A stretch of 64,000 nt of DNA. Origin: an uncultured Treponema sp. (GTDB taxonomy: Bacteria > Spirochaetota > Spirochaetia > Treponematales > Treponemataceae). The notes beneath the pieces were generated by a model that did not search any database, was not told where the DNA came from, and saw only the letters and a program-made list of their open reading frames with translations. Shown one piece after another: positions 15,795-24,453 of the stretch. The number at the start of each line of letters is the position of its first letter. Position 1 is the first letter of the stretch. The DNA is taken from positions 1 through 64,000 of the forward strand of contig CAMNDY010000001.1 in the NCBI GenBank assembly GCA_946535985.1, in the 5' to 3' direction. Both the position numbers and the translations under genes were made by a program.

Positions 15795-16340
15795 ATGAAG
15801 AGAATTTGTAAAATTTTTGTAGGGTTGATTGTTTTAGCTGGTATTGTAATGACAACAGGCTGTAACTTATTTGATCAGGCGAAAGAAGCTGTAGAAAGTA
15901 CTTATGATACCTGGTATCTTTATACAGGTGATCAGACTATTAGTATTCCTTTAGGTTCCAATGCAGATGATGAAGATGGAGATTCTACAAAATCTTTGGA
16001 TAATGTAGAATTCTATGTATATTATGATGAAGATGATGGGCTTAAAATTGCTGTTCAGGCAGAAACAGAGCAGAATGTTGCTTTGCTTGGAGGATTAGCA
16101 GAAAAGAAAATAACAACATATACTGGTGGAACAAAACAATATTCAAAGGATGATTTTAAACCATATAAATGGGCTGGTATGATATCAACACTTCCTTTTG
16201 AAGAAGCAGATGAACCAGAAGTTTCTGCTCATCCAGATAGATGTATTATTCTTGCAGGTGACGAAGCTGGTGATTTGAAGATCCAATGGAAAAAGGTATT
16301 AAAACAAAAACTTATAGAGGCCCTTCTTGGCGAAGACTAA
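15795..16340 (+). CDS. Small putative lipoprotein
   Basis: 181 aa from ATG 15795, which has a TTTGGAGA site; the track's start 30 nt upstream has none. The signal peptide ends in a lipobox MTTGC. The mature part is acidic (DDEDGDSTKSLDNVEFYVYYDEDD) and beta-rich, with no recognised domain. It is probably exported and lipid-anchored. It is followed by a strong terminator. Confidence 0.75.
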   Translation: MKRICKIFVGLIVLAGIVMTTGCNLFDQAKEAVESTYDTWYLYTGDQTISIPLGSNADDEDGDSTKSLDNVEFYVYYDEDDGLKIAVQAETEQNVALLGGLAEKKITTYTGGTKQYSKDDFKPYKWAGMISTLPFEEADEPEVSAHPDRCIILAGDEAGDLKIQWKKVLKQKLIEALLGED

Positions 16341-16346
16341 TTCCTC

Positions 16347-16428
16347 CGGGGTCTTAGGGGCAGAGCCCCTAGGCGAAGGGGTAGAGAGCAACGCAGTGCG
16401 AACGAGGGGGAGACTTCCCCCTTTTTTT
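16347..16428. repeat. 80-bp GC-rich repeat, copy 1
   Basis: Shares an ordered series with 51591-51670: CGGGGTNTTAGGGGCAGAG, CCCCTAGG, 'GGGTAG', 'GCAACG.AGTGCG', and GGGGGAGACTTCCCCC. It contains two hairpins (AGGGGCAGAGCCCCT and GGGGGA/TCCCCC) and is more GC-rich than its surroundings. Confidence 0.8.
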
Positions 16429-16429
16429 T
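16406..16429 (+). terminator. Intrinsic terminator formed by the end of the 80-bp repeat
   Basis: Stem GGGGGA/TCCCCC with a GACT loop followed by eight T. It ends the transcript of the small lipoprotein gene. Confidence 0.8.
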
Positions 16430-16456
16430 GCCCTTCGACTGGCTCAGGGACCACAA
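16430..16456 (+). repeat. CCTTCGAC-family repeat, intergenic copy
   Basis: Consensus copy (one T for A) between the terminator and the cheR promoter. Confidence 0.85.
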
Positions 16457-16465
16457 TCTTTTTGT

Positions 16466-16494
16466 TTGTAAATTCATTTCAACGGGTGTATAAT
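16466..16494 (+). promoter_or_regulatory. Promoter of cheR-cheB
   Basis: TTGTAA (16466-16471), 17 nt, TATAAT (16489-16494), then 8 nt to the ATG at 16503. The expected transcript start is within a nucleotide or two of the start codon, and there is no Shine-Dalgarno. Confidence 0.68.
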
Positions 16495-16502
16495 ATAATA
16501 TC

Positions 16503-17318
16503 ATGCTAGAAATACTTAATGATCAGGATTATGAAAAATTCCGTAAGGTTATTTATGACCAGTGTGGAATTACTTTCTCGGCAACAAACAGGTCTATTCT
16601 GGATAGTCGTATAAAGGATTTGCTACGTAAAAAGAATATTGCAACTCCGGGCGAATATCTGGACATTGTTTTAAAGAATTCCGAAGAAATGAAGCTCATG
16701 CTCGACTCGGTTACTACAAACCTTACACGTTTTTTCCGTAATCAGCCTCATTTTGATGCTTTTACTAATTATGTAATTCCTGCTGTTATTGAACAGAAAA
16801 AAAAGACCGGCGATAGAATTATCCGTATCTGGAGTGCCGGCTGTTCTACCGGAGAAGAGCCTTACACTATTGCAATGATTATGAAGGAAATCTGTCCTCT
16901 TGGTTTTGATTTTAAAATTACGGCTTCTGATATTTCCCTTAAATCTCTTATGGTTGGTCAGCAGGGATTTTATGGTGATAACAAGGTTGACGGTATTCCT
17001 GCTGATTATCTTACAAAGTATTTTACAAAGGTTGAGGGAGGCTATCAGGTAAAGAAGGAACTTCAGGATAAAATTCATTTCGACTACCATAACCTTATGA
17101 ACGATTCTGGTGCCCGAAATCTTGATGTTGTTTTTTGCCGAAACGTTCTGATTTATTTTGATGAACCTGCTCAGCTTACTGTAATCAACCGCTTCTGGGA
17201 TTCTATGGCAGCACAGTCTTATTTGTTTATTGGTCACTCTGAATCTTTGTTTGGTATGAAGACTCAGTTTGAATTCTTGAAAACTGAATGGGCGTGTTTA
17301 TATAAGAAGAACAGGTAA
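16503..17318 (+). CDS. cheR: Chemotaxis protein methyltransferase CheR
   Basis: 271 aa. It methylates glutamates on chemoreceptors using AdoMet, setting adaptation. The N-terminal helical domain holds SVTTNLTRFFRNQPHFDAF; the AdoMet-binding domain has IRIWSAGCSTGEEPYTIAM, ITASDISLKSL and DVVFCRNVLIYFDEPAQ. Length is normal. It is followed 6 nt later by cheB, forming a two-gene adaptation operon; the other che genes are not in this window. Confidence 0.95.
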   Translation: MLEILNDQDYEKFRKVIYDQCGITFSATNRSILDSRIKDLLRKKNIATPGEYLDIVLKNSEEMKLMLDSVTTNLTRFFRNQPHFDAFTNYVIPAVIEQKKKTGDRIIRIWSAGCSTGEEPYTIAMIMKEICPLGFDFKITASDISLKSLMVGQQGFYGDNKVDGIPADYLTKYFTKVEGGYQVKKELQDKIHFDYHNLMNDSGARNLDVVFCRNVLIYFDEPAQLTVINRFWDSMAAQSYLFIGHSESLFGMKTQFEFLKTEWACLYKKNR

Positions 17319-17324
17319 GTTGTT

Positions 17325-18527
17325 ATGGATAAAATTTCGGTAATGATTTGTGATGATTCTGCGCTCATGCGGAATCTGATTGGTCGTATTATTGCTGATT
17401 ATGATGGACTCGAAGTTGTAGCAAAAGCAGAAAACGGTCAGGATTTGCTCGATAAAATTCCTGTTTACAAACCTGATGTTATCCTTCTTGATATTGAAAT
17501 GCCTGTTATGACGGGCCTTCAGTTCCTTGAACAAAGAAAGCTCCGTCACATTGATATTCCTGTTATTATTCTTTCAAGTATTGCCACCGAAGGCGCCTCT
17601 GTTACCATGCGCTGTCTTGAGCTTGGTGCTGCAGATTTTATTACTAAGCCTGGTGGATCTTCTGTTTCTTTAAAAATTACCGATGTTTCTGATGAAATTA
17701 TAGAATATGTTTCAAGTTACGGTGCTTCTTATGCTGCCCTGCATGGTAAACATGTTCCTGATCCTGATTATTTCAGTCACATTATTAAGCTAAAGGCTGC
17801 GACTCGTTTTGTTGCCCAGAAAAAGGGTGAGGATGCTGCTAAGCTTGCGACTATTTCTAAAACAGAGTTTACTCCTCCTGCTTCCTGGTCTGCTCCTAAA
17901 AATAAAGAGCCTGTTGTCATTACTCCGGAGCGTGAAGGTGGCCGCATAGAAATTATTGCTATTGGTATTTCTACCGGTGGTCCAAATGCTTTGCGTGAGG
18001 TGCTTGCAAAAATAGATCCTAACTTAAAGCAGCCTATTCTTATTGTTCAGCATATGCCTGCCGGTTTTACAACTGAATTTGCCGAAAGCTTAAATCATAT
18101 ATGTCCGCTTGAAGTTTCCGAAGCTAAAAACGGAGAACCTGTTCTTGGCGGTCATGTTTACATTGCACCTGGGAACTATCATCTTCTGGTAGAAAAGCGT
18201 CCGCTTAATGCAATTATAAAGCTTACACAGGATGATTTGCGTAACGGACACAGGCCTTCTGCCGACTGGCTCTTTGAATCTGTTGCCCAGCAATATGGAA
18301 ACAAAGCTCTTGGTGTTATTATGACTGGTATGGGCCGCGATGGTGCTGCTCAACTTGCCGAAATGCGTAAAAAAGGTGCCTGGACTTTGGGTCAGGATCA
18401 GGCTTCATGCATTGTTTATGGAATGCCAAAGGTTGCCTGGGAAATGGGTGGAGTTCAGCGTCAGGTTCCATTACAGTGCCTTGCCGATGAAATAAGCCAT
18501 CTTGCCAACGCGCATATTAATTCTTAA
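17325..18527 (+). CDS. cheB: Chemotaxis methylesterase/deamidase CheB
   Basis: 400 aa. The N-terminal receiver has the acidic pair DDSALMR, the phospho-acceptor Asp in ILLDIEMPVMTG and the Thr/Lys region ending ITKPGG. A roughly 90-residue linker follows. The C-terminal methylesterase has IGISTGGPNALREV (catalytic Ser), VQHMPAGFTTEFA (His) and MTGMGRDGAAQL (Asp). It removes receptor methyl groups when phosphorylated by CheA. The linker is longer than in E. coli CheB. The 3' end overlaps the convergent TPR gene by 11 nt. Confidence 0.95.
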   Translation: MDKISVMICDDSALMRNLIGRIIADYDGLEVVAKAENGQDLLDKIPVYKPDVILLDIEMPVMTGLQFLEQRKLRHIDIPVIILSSIATEGASVTMRCLELGAADFITKPGGSSVSLKITDVSDEIIEYVSSYGASYAALHGKHVPDPDYFSHIIKLKAATRFVAQKKGEDAAKLATISKTEFTPPASWSAPKNKEPVVITPEREGGRIEIIAIGISTGGPNALREVLAKIDPNLKQPILIVQHMPAGFTTEFAESLNHICPLEVSEAKNGEPVLGGHVYIAPGNYHLLVEKRPLNAIIKLTQDDLRNGHRPSADWLFESVAQQYGNKALGVIMTGMGRDGAAQLAEMRKKGAWTLGQDQASCIVYGMPKVAWEMGGVQRQVPLQCLADEISHLANAHINS

Positions 18528-19041
18528 TTCCAAGTTCTTTTAGTCTTTTTTCGCACTCTTTTGCTCCAACATGATTGTGGAGTTCCTCGTAGGTGTCGCG
18601 CAGATTATAGAGTGCATTAGCGTCATAAGGGTTAAAGCAAAGAGCACGTTCAAAGTGTTCACAGGCTAAGTCGAATTTTTCCATGTTAAAAAGTGCAACT
18701 CCGGCAATGTTCCATAAGGATGAGTTGTCTGGCGCAAGGTCAATTCCATCCTGACTGTAGGCAAGGGCGGCTTCGTAATCTTCATCATTTATGCAGAGGG
18801 TGCTGAGGGTATCAATAACATCAAGGCGTTCAGGTGCTATGTGAAGTGCCTTTTCGAGCGAGAGACGTGCATTTTTGATGTCGCCAGAGTCTCTGTATGT
18901 CAGTCCCAGGTTGTACCACAAAAGGTAATTATTCTGCTCAATTGTTAAGGCTCTTTTAAAACAGGCAATAGCTTCGTAATAGTCACCACCGTTTGCGAGA
19001 ATTATTGCCTGGTTATTAAGTTTATCTGGTCTTTCTGTCAT
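18517..19041 (-). CDS. TPR-repeat protein
   Basis: 174 aa made almost wholly of four to five tetratricopeptide repeats, recognised by 'W.NLG..Y...GD...A...LEKAL.I.P' (for example 'LLWYNLGLTYRDSGDIKNARLSLEKA'). Such proteins are protein-protein scaffolds. It lies 12 nt downstream of the polyprenyl synthase gene with an AAAGG site, so it is probably co-transcribed. Partner unknown. Confidence 0.85.
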   Translation of the reverse strand: MTERPDKLNNQAIILANGGDYYEAIACFKRALTIEQNNYLLWYNLGLTYRDSGDIKNARLSLEKALHIAPERLDVIDTLSTLCINDEDYEAALAYSQDGIDLAPDNSSLWNIAGVALFNMEKFDLACEHFERALCFNPYDANALYNLRDTYEELHNHVGAKECEKRLKELGIKN

Positions 19042-19053
19042 AGCTGTATACCT

Positions 19054-20124
19054 TTAAGATAAGTCTTTTGGAACCATTGAGTCAAATAATTCTGTTATAA
19101 GAGGATTTTCTGCAAACTTAGCGCAGTTTTTGTGTATAAGAAGGCTGCCTTCTTCTGCGGCATGTTTAATACAGTTGCTTTTTTGCAGAAGTTCAATACA
19201 CTTTTCTACTGCAGGGGAGTTTATGCCTTCTTTTGCAGCCTGGGCCATGAGCTTACTGATTTTTGTTTTGTCCTGCGGAAACTTCTGAATATGAAGAAGA
19301 ACCGGCAGGGATTTTTTTCCTTCTACAATATCGTCTCCGCGTTTTTTTCCGGGGTTTCCTTTTGTAAGGTTTATTACGTCATCGATTATCTGAAAGCCAA
19401 CGCCAATTTGAGCGGCGATTTTTCCATAGGCTGCAGCCTGTTTTTCTGTGGCACCTCCAGCCATAAAACCAACCTGGGCGGCAAGGGATGCGAGAGTTCC
19501 TGTTTTATTCTGCACCATGGCAAGGTATTCGTCTATGGTAGGATAATGGTCTTTCTCTTTATGCCAGTAAATGTCCATGGCCTGCCCAAGGTGAAGACGG
19601 CGTAGTTCATTGGTGTAGAGCTTGTAAAAGGCAAGTTTTTGATTTTCTGTGAGCTTAGCAGTTTCAAGACAGACAGGTGCTTCAAAATAAAGCCAGCTGG
19701 CACTGTTTAAAGCGTGGTCAATTCCATATTTAATATGAGCAGCAGGTTTTCCCCGGCGCAGGTCGGCACTGTCTTCAATATCATCGTGGATAAGGCTTGC
19801 AGTATGAACAAACTCTACAAGTGGTGTGAGTGCGAGAGCTGTTTTTTCTGTTAGGGGCTGGGCCTGGGGCGACTTTTCTCCTGTTTGCTTCTTTGCCATC
19901 TGATAGCAGAGCATAAGAAAGAGGGGTCTCCATCTTTTGCCGCCAAGCTTTATAAGGTCAATATTTGGTTCAATAAGCTTACTTATAAAAGCCTTATTTT
20001 GACTTATAGCATCCGGCAGTTCCCCAAAGGAAGCCTTTTGCCATTTAGAATCAAAGTCATATAAAATAGCCTTAGACAAGGCCTCTTCAATCTTTTCAAG
20101 AAGGGTTATTAGTTTTGGATTCAT
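19054..20124 (-). CDS. Polyprenyl (isoprenyl) diphosphate synthase
   Basis: 356 aa. First Asp-rich motif: SLIHDDIEDSADLRRGKPAAH (DDxxD plus RRG). Second: FQIIDDVINLTKG, where the usual final Asp of DDxxD is Asn, a variant also seen in some geranylgeranyl synthases. Also present are GGKRWRP near the N-terminus and KKRGDDIVEGKKSLP. It condenses isopentenyl diphosphate onto allylic primers to supply quinone, undecaprenyl or other prenyl chains; product length cannot be read reliably. Transcription and translation appear to start together. Confidence 0.9.
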   Translation of the reverse strand: MNPKLITLLEKIEEALSKAILYDFDSKWQKASFGELPDAISQNKAFISKLIEPNIDLIKLGGKRWRPLFLMLCYQMAKKQTGEKSPQAQPLTEKTALALTPLVEFVHTASLIHDDIEDSADLRRGKPAAHIKYGIDHALNSASWLYFEAPVCLETAKLTENQKLAFYKLYTNELRRLHLGQAMDIYWHKEKDHYPTIDEYLAMVQNKTGTLASLAAQVGFMAGGATEKQAAAYGKIAAQIGVGFQIIDDVINLTKGNPGKKRGDDIVEGKKSLPVLLHIQKFPQDKTKISKLMAQAAKEGINSPAVEKCIELLQKSNCIKHAAEEGSLLIHKNCAKFAENPLITELFDSMVPKDLS

Positions 20125-20131
20125 GGTTACT

Positions 20132-20159
20132 ATTATATAGTAAAATCATTTTTTCGCAA
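20132..20159 (-). promoter_or_regulatory. Leaderless promoter of the polyprenyl synthase gene
   Basis: Minus strand: TTGCGA, 16 nt, perfect TATAAT (20137-20132), then 7 nt and the ATG. No ribosome-binding site. Confidence 0.65.
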
Positions 20160-20223
20160 TGATTACACGCCGGGACAGGTGATATAGGCATGAAGAGGGA
20201 AATTAATATCCCAGATTGCCTGT

Positions 20224-20454
20224 AAAAAATAGCGCAGGGTTTCCGCATTATAAATATTAAAATAAAATCTAGTGGCGCGAAGGAACAAAACGGAGGGCAA
20301 AATGACTCTGACTGTTGATGCCGCGGGAGCGGCATTTAATAGTTCCACTACAACAGTCAGCGGCAAGCGGCTAGCCGCGGTTTTGACCTCCGTTTTGTGA
20401 CTGGGAGCCACTATAATAGTGATATTTTATTTATAATGCGGAAGCTATTTTTTT
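20224..20454. repeat. Roughly 230-bp nested imperfect inverted repeat
   Basis: Matching arms from outside in: AAAAAATAGC (20224) with GCTATTTTTT; TTCCGCATTATAAATA (20241-20256) with its exact complement at 20428-20443; AGTGGC with GCCACT; ACAAAACGGAGG with CCTCCGTTTTGT; CTGACTGTTG with CAACAGTCAG. A small GCCGC/GCGGC hairpin lies in the left half, just inside the CTGACTGTTG arm. No transposase is encoded. It resembles a MITE or a very large cruciform. It fills the gene-free stretch just upstream of the polyprenyl synthase promoter. Confidence 0.72.
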
Positions 20455-20493
20455 ATACCAATACCAGTATATTGATTTCCCTGTTCATGCCTG

Positions 20494-20797
20494 TGTGGAA
20501 AGTCACCAATATATTCACGCCTTGTCCACAAGTTATCCACATTTTTGACGACTGTGGTGGATAAAAATGACACACCTTTATTATTCCAAGTCAAATATTC
20601 TTGCAGATACAATGTTAGAATAAATACAAAAATATCAGTTAAATCGTTATAATATAAGGAATTAGCAAATAAGTGATATAATGTTGCTTAAAAAACTACA
20701 TTTTTATGTATCGCACTATGTGGTAGCTGACCAGGGTTTTTAACTAAAAAGCACTAGAATGCAAGTTTAGCACCGACTTTTCCACAAGTTTTCCACC
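20494..20797. other. Cluster of DnaA-box-like sites flanking an AT-rich stretch
   Basis: Sites resembling TTATCCACA: CTTTCCACA (minus, 20494-20502), TTGTCCACA (20522-20530), TTATCCACA (perfect, 20533-20541), TTATCCACC (minus, 20556-20564), TTTTCCACA (20778-20786) and TTTTCCACC (20789-20797). Two same-strand pairs are spaced exactly 11 bp apart. Between 20580 and 20710 the sequence is very AT-rich. This is the make-up of a replication origin, but neither dnaA nor dnaN is nearby, so another DnaA-binding locus is possible. The rest of 20455-20829 shows no gene. Confidence 0.5.
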
Positions 20798-20829
20798 TGT
20801 CGGCAGAACCCCATGGAGCCTGCCAAAGC

Positions 20830-20860
20830 AAAAAAAAATCCGGCCTGAAAAGACCGGATT
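20830..20860 (-). terminator. Intrinsic terminator of the STAS/zinc-ribbon gene
   Basis: Minus strand: stem AATCCGG/CCGGATT with a 10-nt loop followed by a run of eight or more T. It lies just past the stop of the gene at 20881. Confidence 0.85.
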
Positions 20861-20880
20861 GCATTATTCATAATTATTGT

Positions 20881-21432
20881 TTAGCCGAGTGAAACTTCAC
20901 CGCGTTCGTTGATTGCAAGAATAGACTTGCAGCCTGAACAGCGGAAACGTCCGGCTTTTGTAGCTCTAAGCTTCTTACTGCAAACAGGGCATTCAATAAC
21001 AAGAGGGAATACCGAAGAAGTAGTTGGTCCTCCTTCAGAGAAGAAACTGATTGCTTCTTCTGTAGAGTTCTTGATGTTGAAGAACTGTGAGAATCCAAGT
21101 AACTGGAATACTTCATAAACCTTAGGCTGGATTTCAAGAAGAACTACATCTCCACCCTTTGGTTTTACCATTTTTAAGAAAACTGTAAACGATCCAATTC
21201 CTGTTGATGAAACATAGTTAAGAGCTGCGCAGTTGAAAATGAGGTTTACAAATCCTGCTTCAATTACTTGTGTAATCTTTTTTTGAAAATAAGTTGAATT
21301 ATATGTGTCGATATATCCTGTAAGGTAAATAATCAATCCGTTTGGCACGTTGAAAGATTTATCAAGCCTGATCTGCAGACTGTCATCTTTATCAGCGTCA
21401 AATCCAGGAATAATCACATTATTAGCATCCAT
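20881..21432 (-). CDS. STAS-domain anti-anti-sigma-like protein with C-terminal zinc ribbon
   Basis: 183 aa. Residues 18-115 are a STAS domain; the phospho-acceptor region reads NYVSSTGIGSF, matching the D/S-S-S/T-G-x-G core of anti-sigma factor antagonists. Residues 145-175 hold two CxxC pairs (CPVCSKKL...CSGCKS), a probable zinc ribbon. The protein should switch a kinase-type anti-sigma partner by phosphorylation; the ribbon is an unusual addition. GGAG precedes the ATG. The SpoIIE phosphatases at 51.8-55.9 kb are possible partners. Confidence 0.82.
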   Translation of the reverse strand: MDANNVIIPGFDADKDDSLQIRLDKSFNVPNGLIIYLTGYIDTYNSTYFQKKITQVIEAGFVNLIFNCAALNYVSSTGIGSFTVFLKMVKPKGGDVVLLEIQPKVYEVFQLLGFSQFFNIKNSTEEAISFFSEGGPTTSSVFPLVIECPVCSKKLRATKAGRFRCSGCKSILAINERGEVSLG

Positions 21433-21514
21433 TGAAAACTACTCCACGCTTTTTGTTTTTACAATTATACAACTTATATTTTACTATATAAATGGGAATA
21501 ATGTCAAATTATTT

Positions 21515-21543
21515 TTGCTTACTATAGAAAAATAGTATATAAT
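21515..21543 (+). promoter_or_regulatory. Promoter for the two-gene membrane protein operon
   Basis: TTGCTT (21515-21520), 17 nt, perfect TATAAT (21538-21543). The spacer contains an ACTAT/ATAGT inverted repeat. The ATG of the first gene is about 48 nt downstream, with a weak TAGGT site. Confidence 0.55.
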
Positions 21544-21590
21544 TGAATAAAACTTTCTGCCGATATTTAAATGGGTAGGTTTTTATTTTT

Positions 21591-22547
21591 ATGAAAAAAG
21601 CGTTTGGACTTGTTCTCACTTATTTTCTATTTCTCATAATTGGAACTGCAGTCGGCATGTTCTTTTATTATGTTTATTTGAATATTCAGTCTGCAGTTGC
21701 AGGTATTCCTTTTGAATTTTTTAAGAAGGAAGATCTGCTTAGAGTGCTTTTTTATGTACTTGGATGTCTGCTCCTCTTTGTGTGTCCCGCAATGGTTTAT
21801 GTGCGAATAAGTAATAAAGGTGGAATTCTGCACTTTATCTTCTTTATAATCCTTTCTGCCCTTACATGGGTTTTGTTTCTTCCATTATTAGGTCATTTTG
21901 AGAATAAAGCTTTATATAAAACAAAGGACAGTTCCCGCTTCCTTACCCAGGGATACTTCCGTCAAAATGGTGATAAAATCTACTATTTTACTAACGATTA
22001 CAACAAAAATCCCTATCTTGATACAACTGCAATTGTAATTGATACAAGTCCAGAAGGAAGTGTAGAGATAGAAAAGATTAAACCTTCCCGCGATTTTATT
22101 CTTTTCCGTGATTCTGCCCCTTATAACGATATTCTTATTAAAAAGGCCTTTGATCAGTCAGAATCTCAGCCAATTATTTCTTTTGCAATGATTCTTGAAA
22201 GGGCAAGAAATTCCTTTACAAAGGGTTGGACTTTCTTTCTTGCATTCCTTTCTCTTGGACTGGTTCTTGCAACTCTTTATGGTACAGCCGATTTATTCCG
22301 CTGGAGACTTTTAAATACGGGATTTTTAATGATAATGACCTTCGGCATTCTGGCTGCCCATACTCTTTATTATTATCCTGCTTTTACTTCTTTTAGACGT
22401 CAGTTTATTAATAATAAGGGATTTTTTATTTTCCTTTCAAAATTTATGGATGAACCACTGCTTGTTCTGGCAAATGTAACGCTTAGTCTTGTGTTTATAA
22501 TTATTGGAATTGTGCGTTTTGCAACAAGAAATAAGAGGGGCCTGTAG
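21591..22547 (+). CDS. Six-TM membrane protein of unknown function
   Basis: 318 aa. Three TM segments lie in residues 1-105 and three in residues 210-315, separated by a soluble stretch of about 100 residues ('YFRQNGDKIYYFTNDYNKNPYLDTTAIVIDT'). The gene is 17 nt upstream of another membrane protein gene of similar topology, so the two probably form a complex. Their style of paired loop domains recalls subunits of membrane exporters, but I do not recognise the family. Confidence 0.7.
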   Translation: MKKAFGLVLTYFLFLIIGTAVGMFFYYVYLNIQSAVAGIPFEFFKKEDLLRVLFYVLGCLLLFVCPAMVYVRISNKGGILHFIFFIILSALTWVLFLPLLGHFENKALYKTKDSSRFLTQGYFRQNGDKIYYFTNDYNKNPYLDTTAIVIDTSPEGSVEIEKIKPSRDFILFRDSAPYNDILIKKAFDQSESQPIISFAMILERARNSFTKGWTFFLAFLSLGLVLATLYGTADLFRWRLLNTGFLMIMTFGILAAHTLYYYPAFTSFRRQFINNKGFFIFLSKFMDEPLLVLANVTLSLVFIIIGIVRFATRNKRGL

Positions 22548-22564
22548 GCGGATAAGGTGATAAT

Positions 22565-24394
22565 ATGAAAAAGATTTTTGTTATTTTATCTGTTTTTTTA
22601 GGCCTGGGATTTGTAGTTTGCTTTGCAGCAGGTATGTTTGGGCTTGTGCCTCAGGAAGTGCCTGCCAATGGAAACTTTCTTTATAAATTCTGCATTGGAA
22701 TTGAATATTTTGCCCGTTTTCTTCCTGCAATGGCAATTTCGGGCTTTGTAATCTCTCTTTCTGTTTATTTTGGTCATAATTCGCAGGGATCTACTCAGGG
22801 ATTTTCTCAGGCAATGGGTGAGCGCTTTAAGCTTGTAATTATTTCCGGACTTGTATGTACCTTCCTTGTTACTATTACAAATGAAACTTTCCTCTTGTGG
22901 TCAAAGCAGAAGCGTACTGAACTTGTAAACAAGACTAAAATCATAAAAGAATATATTGATGTTGGAAATCTTTTGCTTGATAACGGTGTAAATGAACGTG
23001 CCCTTGTTTATGCAAATGCAGCCCTTAAGCTTAATCCAAATTCTCAGGAAGCACGCGATCTTAAAAGCCGTGCAGATATGGAAATTAACAGAATCTATAC
23101 AAGCGGGCTCAAGTTTGACCTTACAAGCGCCCAGCCTCTGGAGAAAAAAGATAATTCCCTTATTATGAATGTGGATCAAATTAATGATTCTTATAAATGT
23201 CTGCTCCAGGCAAAATCGGCCTTTGATAATGAACAGTGGTTCAACGCACATTATTATGCAGAGCTTGGCTTAAAGCTTACCGATCCTAAAAATCCAAATA
23301 TCGATGAATTAAAGACAATTTCGGCTCAGTCCTGGAATAATATCACCCAGCTTCATAAGGCAGTTTCCGGCGAAGAATATGAAATTTATGATCAGAAATA
23401 CAAGGGATATCTTGCTCTTGTAAATAAGAATGATCTTGAAGCCTATTATATTTTCCGCGGACTTTATGAAAATTATGATGATCTCAAGCGCGATTCTGAT
23501 GTTCTTTTCTATCTTGATGTTGCAACAAACCGCATTGAGCAGGAATACTTCTTTGTAGACGAAACCCTGGAACTTCAATCTTTTGAAAGTGCAAATGATG
23601 TATATTTTTCTTATAAACATCCAAACGGTGCACGGGAAATCGTTTATTTTAAGGGTGTAACTTCTGTTCAGTCTACAGGTCAGTCTATTCAGTATCTGCG
23701 CGATTTGACAATTGTAAGTCTTAGCAGTTACGGACGGGTTACAAGAAAGCTTACTGTTCCTTATGCAAAAATGATGCCTGTAAGTGTAAAAAATCTTACT
23801 GCCGCTACAAAAGAAATGCTTCAGATTGAAGAAAAAACAGACTTTGTTCCATATATATTGCTTAAGGCTGTAGGTCGTGATGATCCGGATATTCAGTTTG
23901 GGCCAACCTATTCTTACCCGGATGGCACCATAGCAACCACTCCGGAATATCTGATTTTCCCAATGAAATATTCTGAATTTCTTTTGCTCGAAGAGTCTCC
24001 AAGTAATCCGGAAAATACATCTTTGTTCTTCCTCTTTAAATTTATAAAACATGCCGATGATTTTGGATTTGCACGCGAACAGTATCTGCAGACTATGCTA
24101 AACAGACTTTTGTTCCCTCTTTACTTTCTTATACTTTTTATTCTGCTTGCAAGTTTTGCCTGGAACAATCGCGTTGGCGGAAACCAGATGTTCAGATTTG
24201 TCTGGGTTTTCAGCTTCCCATTCCTGATTGTTATAAGTGCATTCTTCTATAAGTTTGCATACATCCTCTTTAAGCTTGTAAATTATACAATTTTGTGTAT
24301 TGCTTCCGGAGCGGGTGCCCTGGTTCTTGGTGCAGTTGCCTACATTGTGCTTATGGTCATCTTCTCAATTTCATTCATGGCAAAGCATACTTGA
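22565..24394 (+). CDS. Membrane protein with internal TPR-like region, unknown function
   Basis: 609 aa. Three TM segments within residues 1-105, a TPR-like helical pair (residues about 125-170, 'ERALVYANAALKLNPNSQEARDLKSRADME'), a long soluble middle, and three or more TM segments at the C-terminus (500-605). It mirrors the layout of the preceding gene product and is presumably its partner. It could be part of an envelope assembly; no catalytic motif is visible. Confidence 0.7.
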   Translation: MKKIFVILSVFLGLGFVVCFAAGMFGLVPQEVPANGNFLYKFCIGIEYFARFLPAMAISGFVISLSVYFGHNSQGSTQGFSQAMGERFKLVIISGLVCTFLVTITNETFLLWSKQKRTELVNKTKIIKEYIDVGNLLLDNGVNERALVYANAALKLNPNSQEARDLKSRADMEINRIYTSGLKFDLTSAQPLEKKDNSLIMNVDQINDSYKCLLQAKSAFDNEQWFNAHYYAELGLKLTDPKNPNIDELKTISAQSWNNITQLHKAVSGEEYEIYDQKYKGYLALVNKNDLEAYYIFRGLYENYDDLKRDSDVLFYLDVATNRIEQEYFFVDETLELQSFESANDVYFSYKHPNGAREIVYFKGVTSVQSTGQSIQYLRDLTIVSLSSYGRVTRKLTVPYAKMMPVSVKNLTAATKEMLQIEEKTDFVPYILLKAVGRDDPDIQFGPTYSYPDGTIATTPEYLIFPMKYSEFLLLEESPSNPENTSLFFLFKFIKHADDFGFAREQYLQTMLNRLLFPLYFLILFILLASFAWNNRVGGNQMFRFVWVFSFPFLIVISAFFYKFAYILFKLVNYTILCIASGAGALVLGAVAYIVLMVIFSISFMAKHT

Positions 24395-24453
24395 TGTAAA
24401 ACCTGCATAGTATTAAAATATCTCATAATCTTTTTTTTCTGAAGGTATTTTCT

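Noticed and set aside
20096-20411. Two minus-strand ORFs (79 and 82 aa) near the polyprenyl synthase promoter
   Set aside because: They run through the inverted repeat and promoter; no recognisable product, and the region is explained by the repeat.
23309-24052. 247-aa minus-strand ORF
   Set aside because: Lies wholly within the 609-aa membrane protein gene and has the Ile/Lys/Phe-rich look of an antisense frame.
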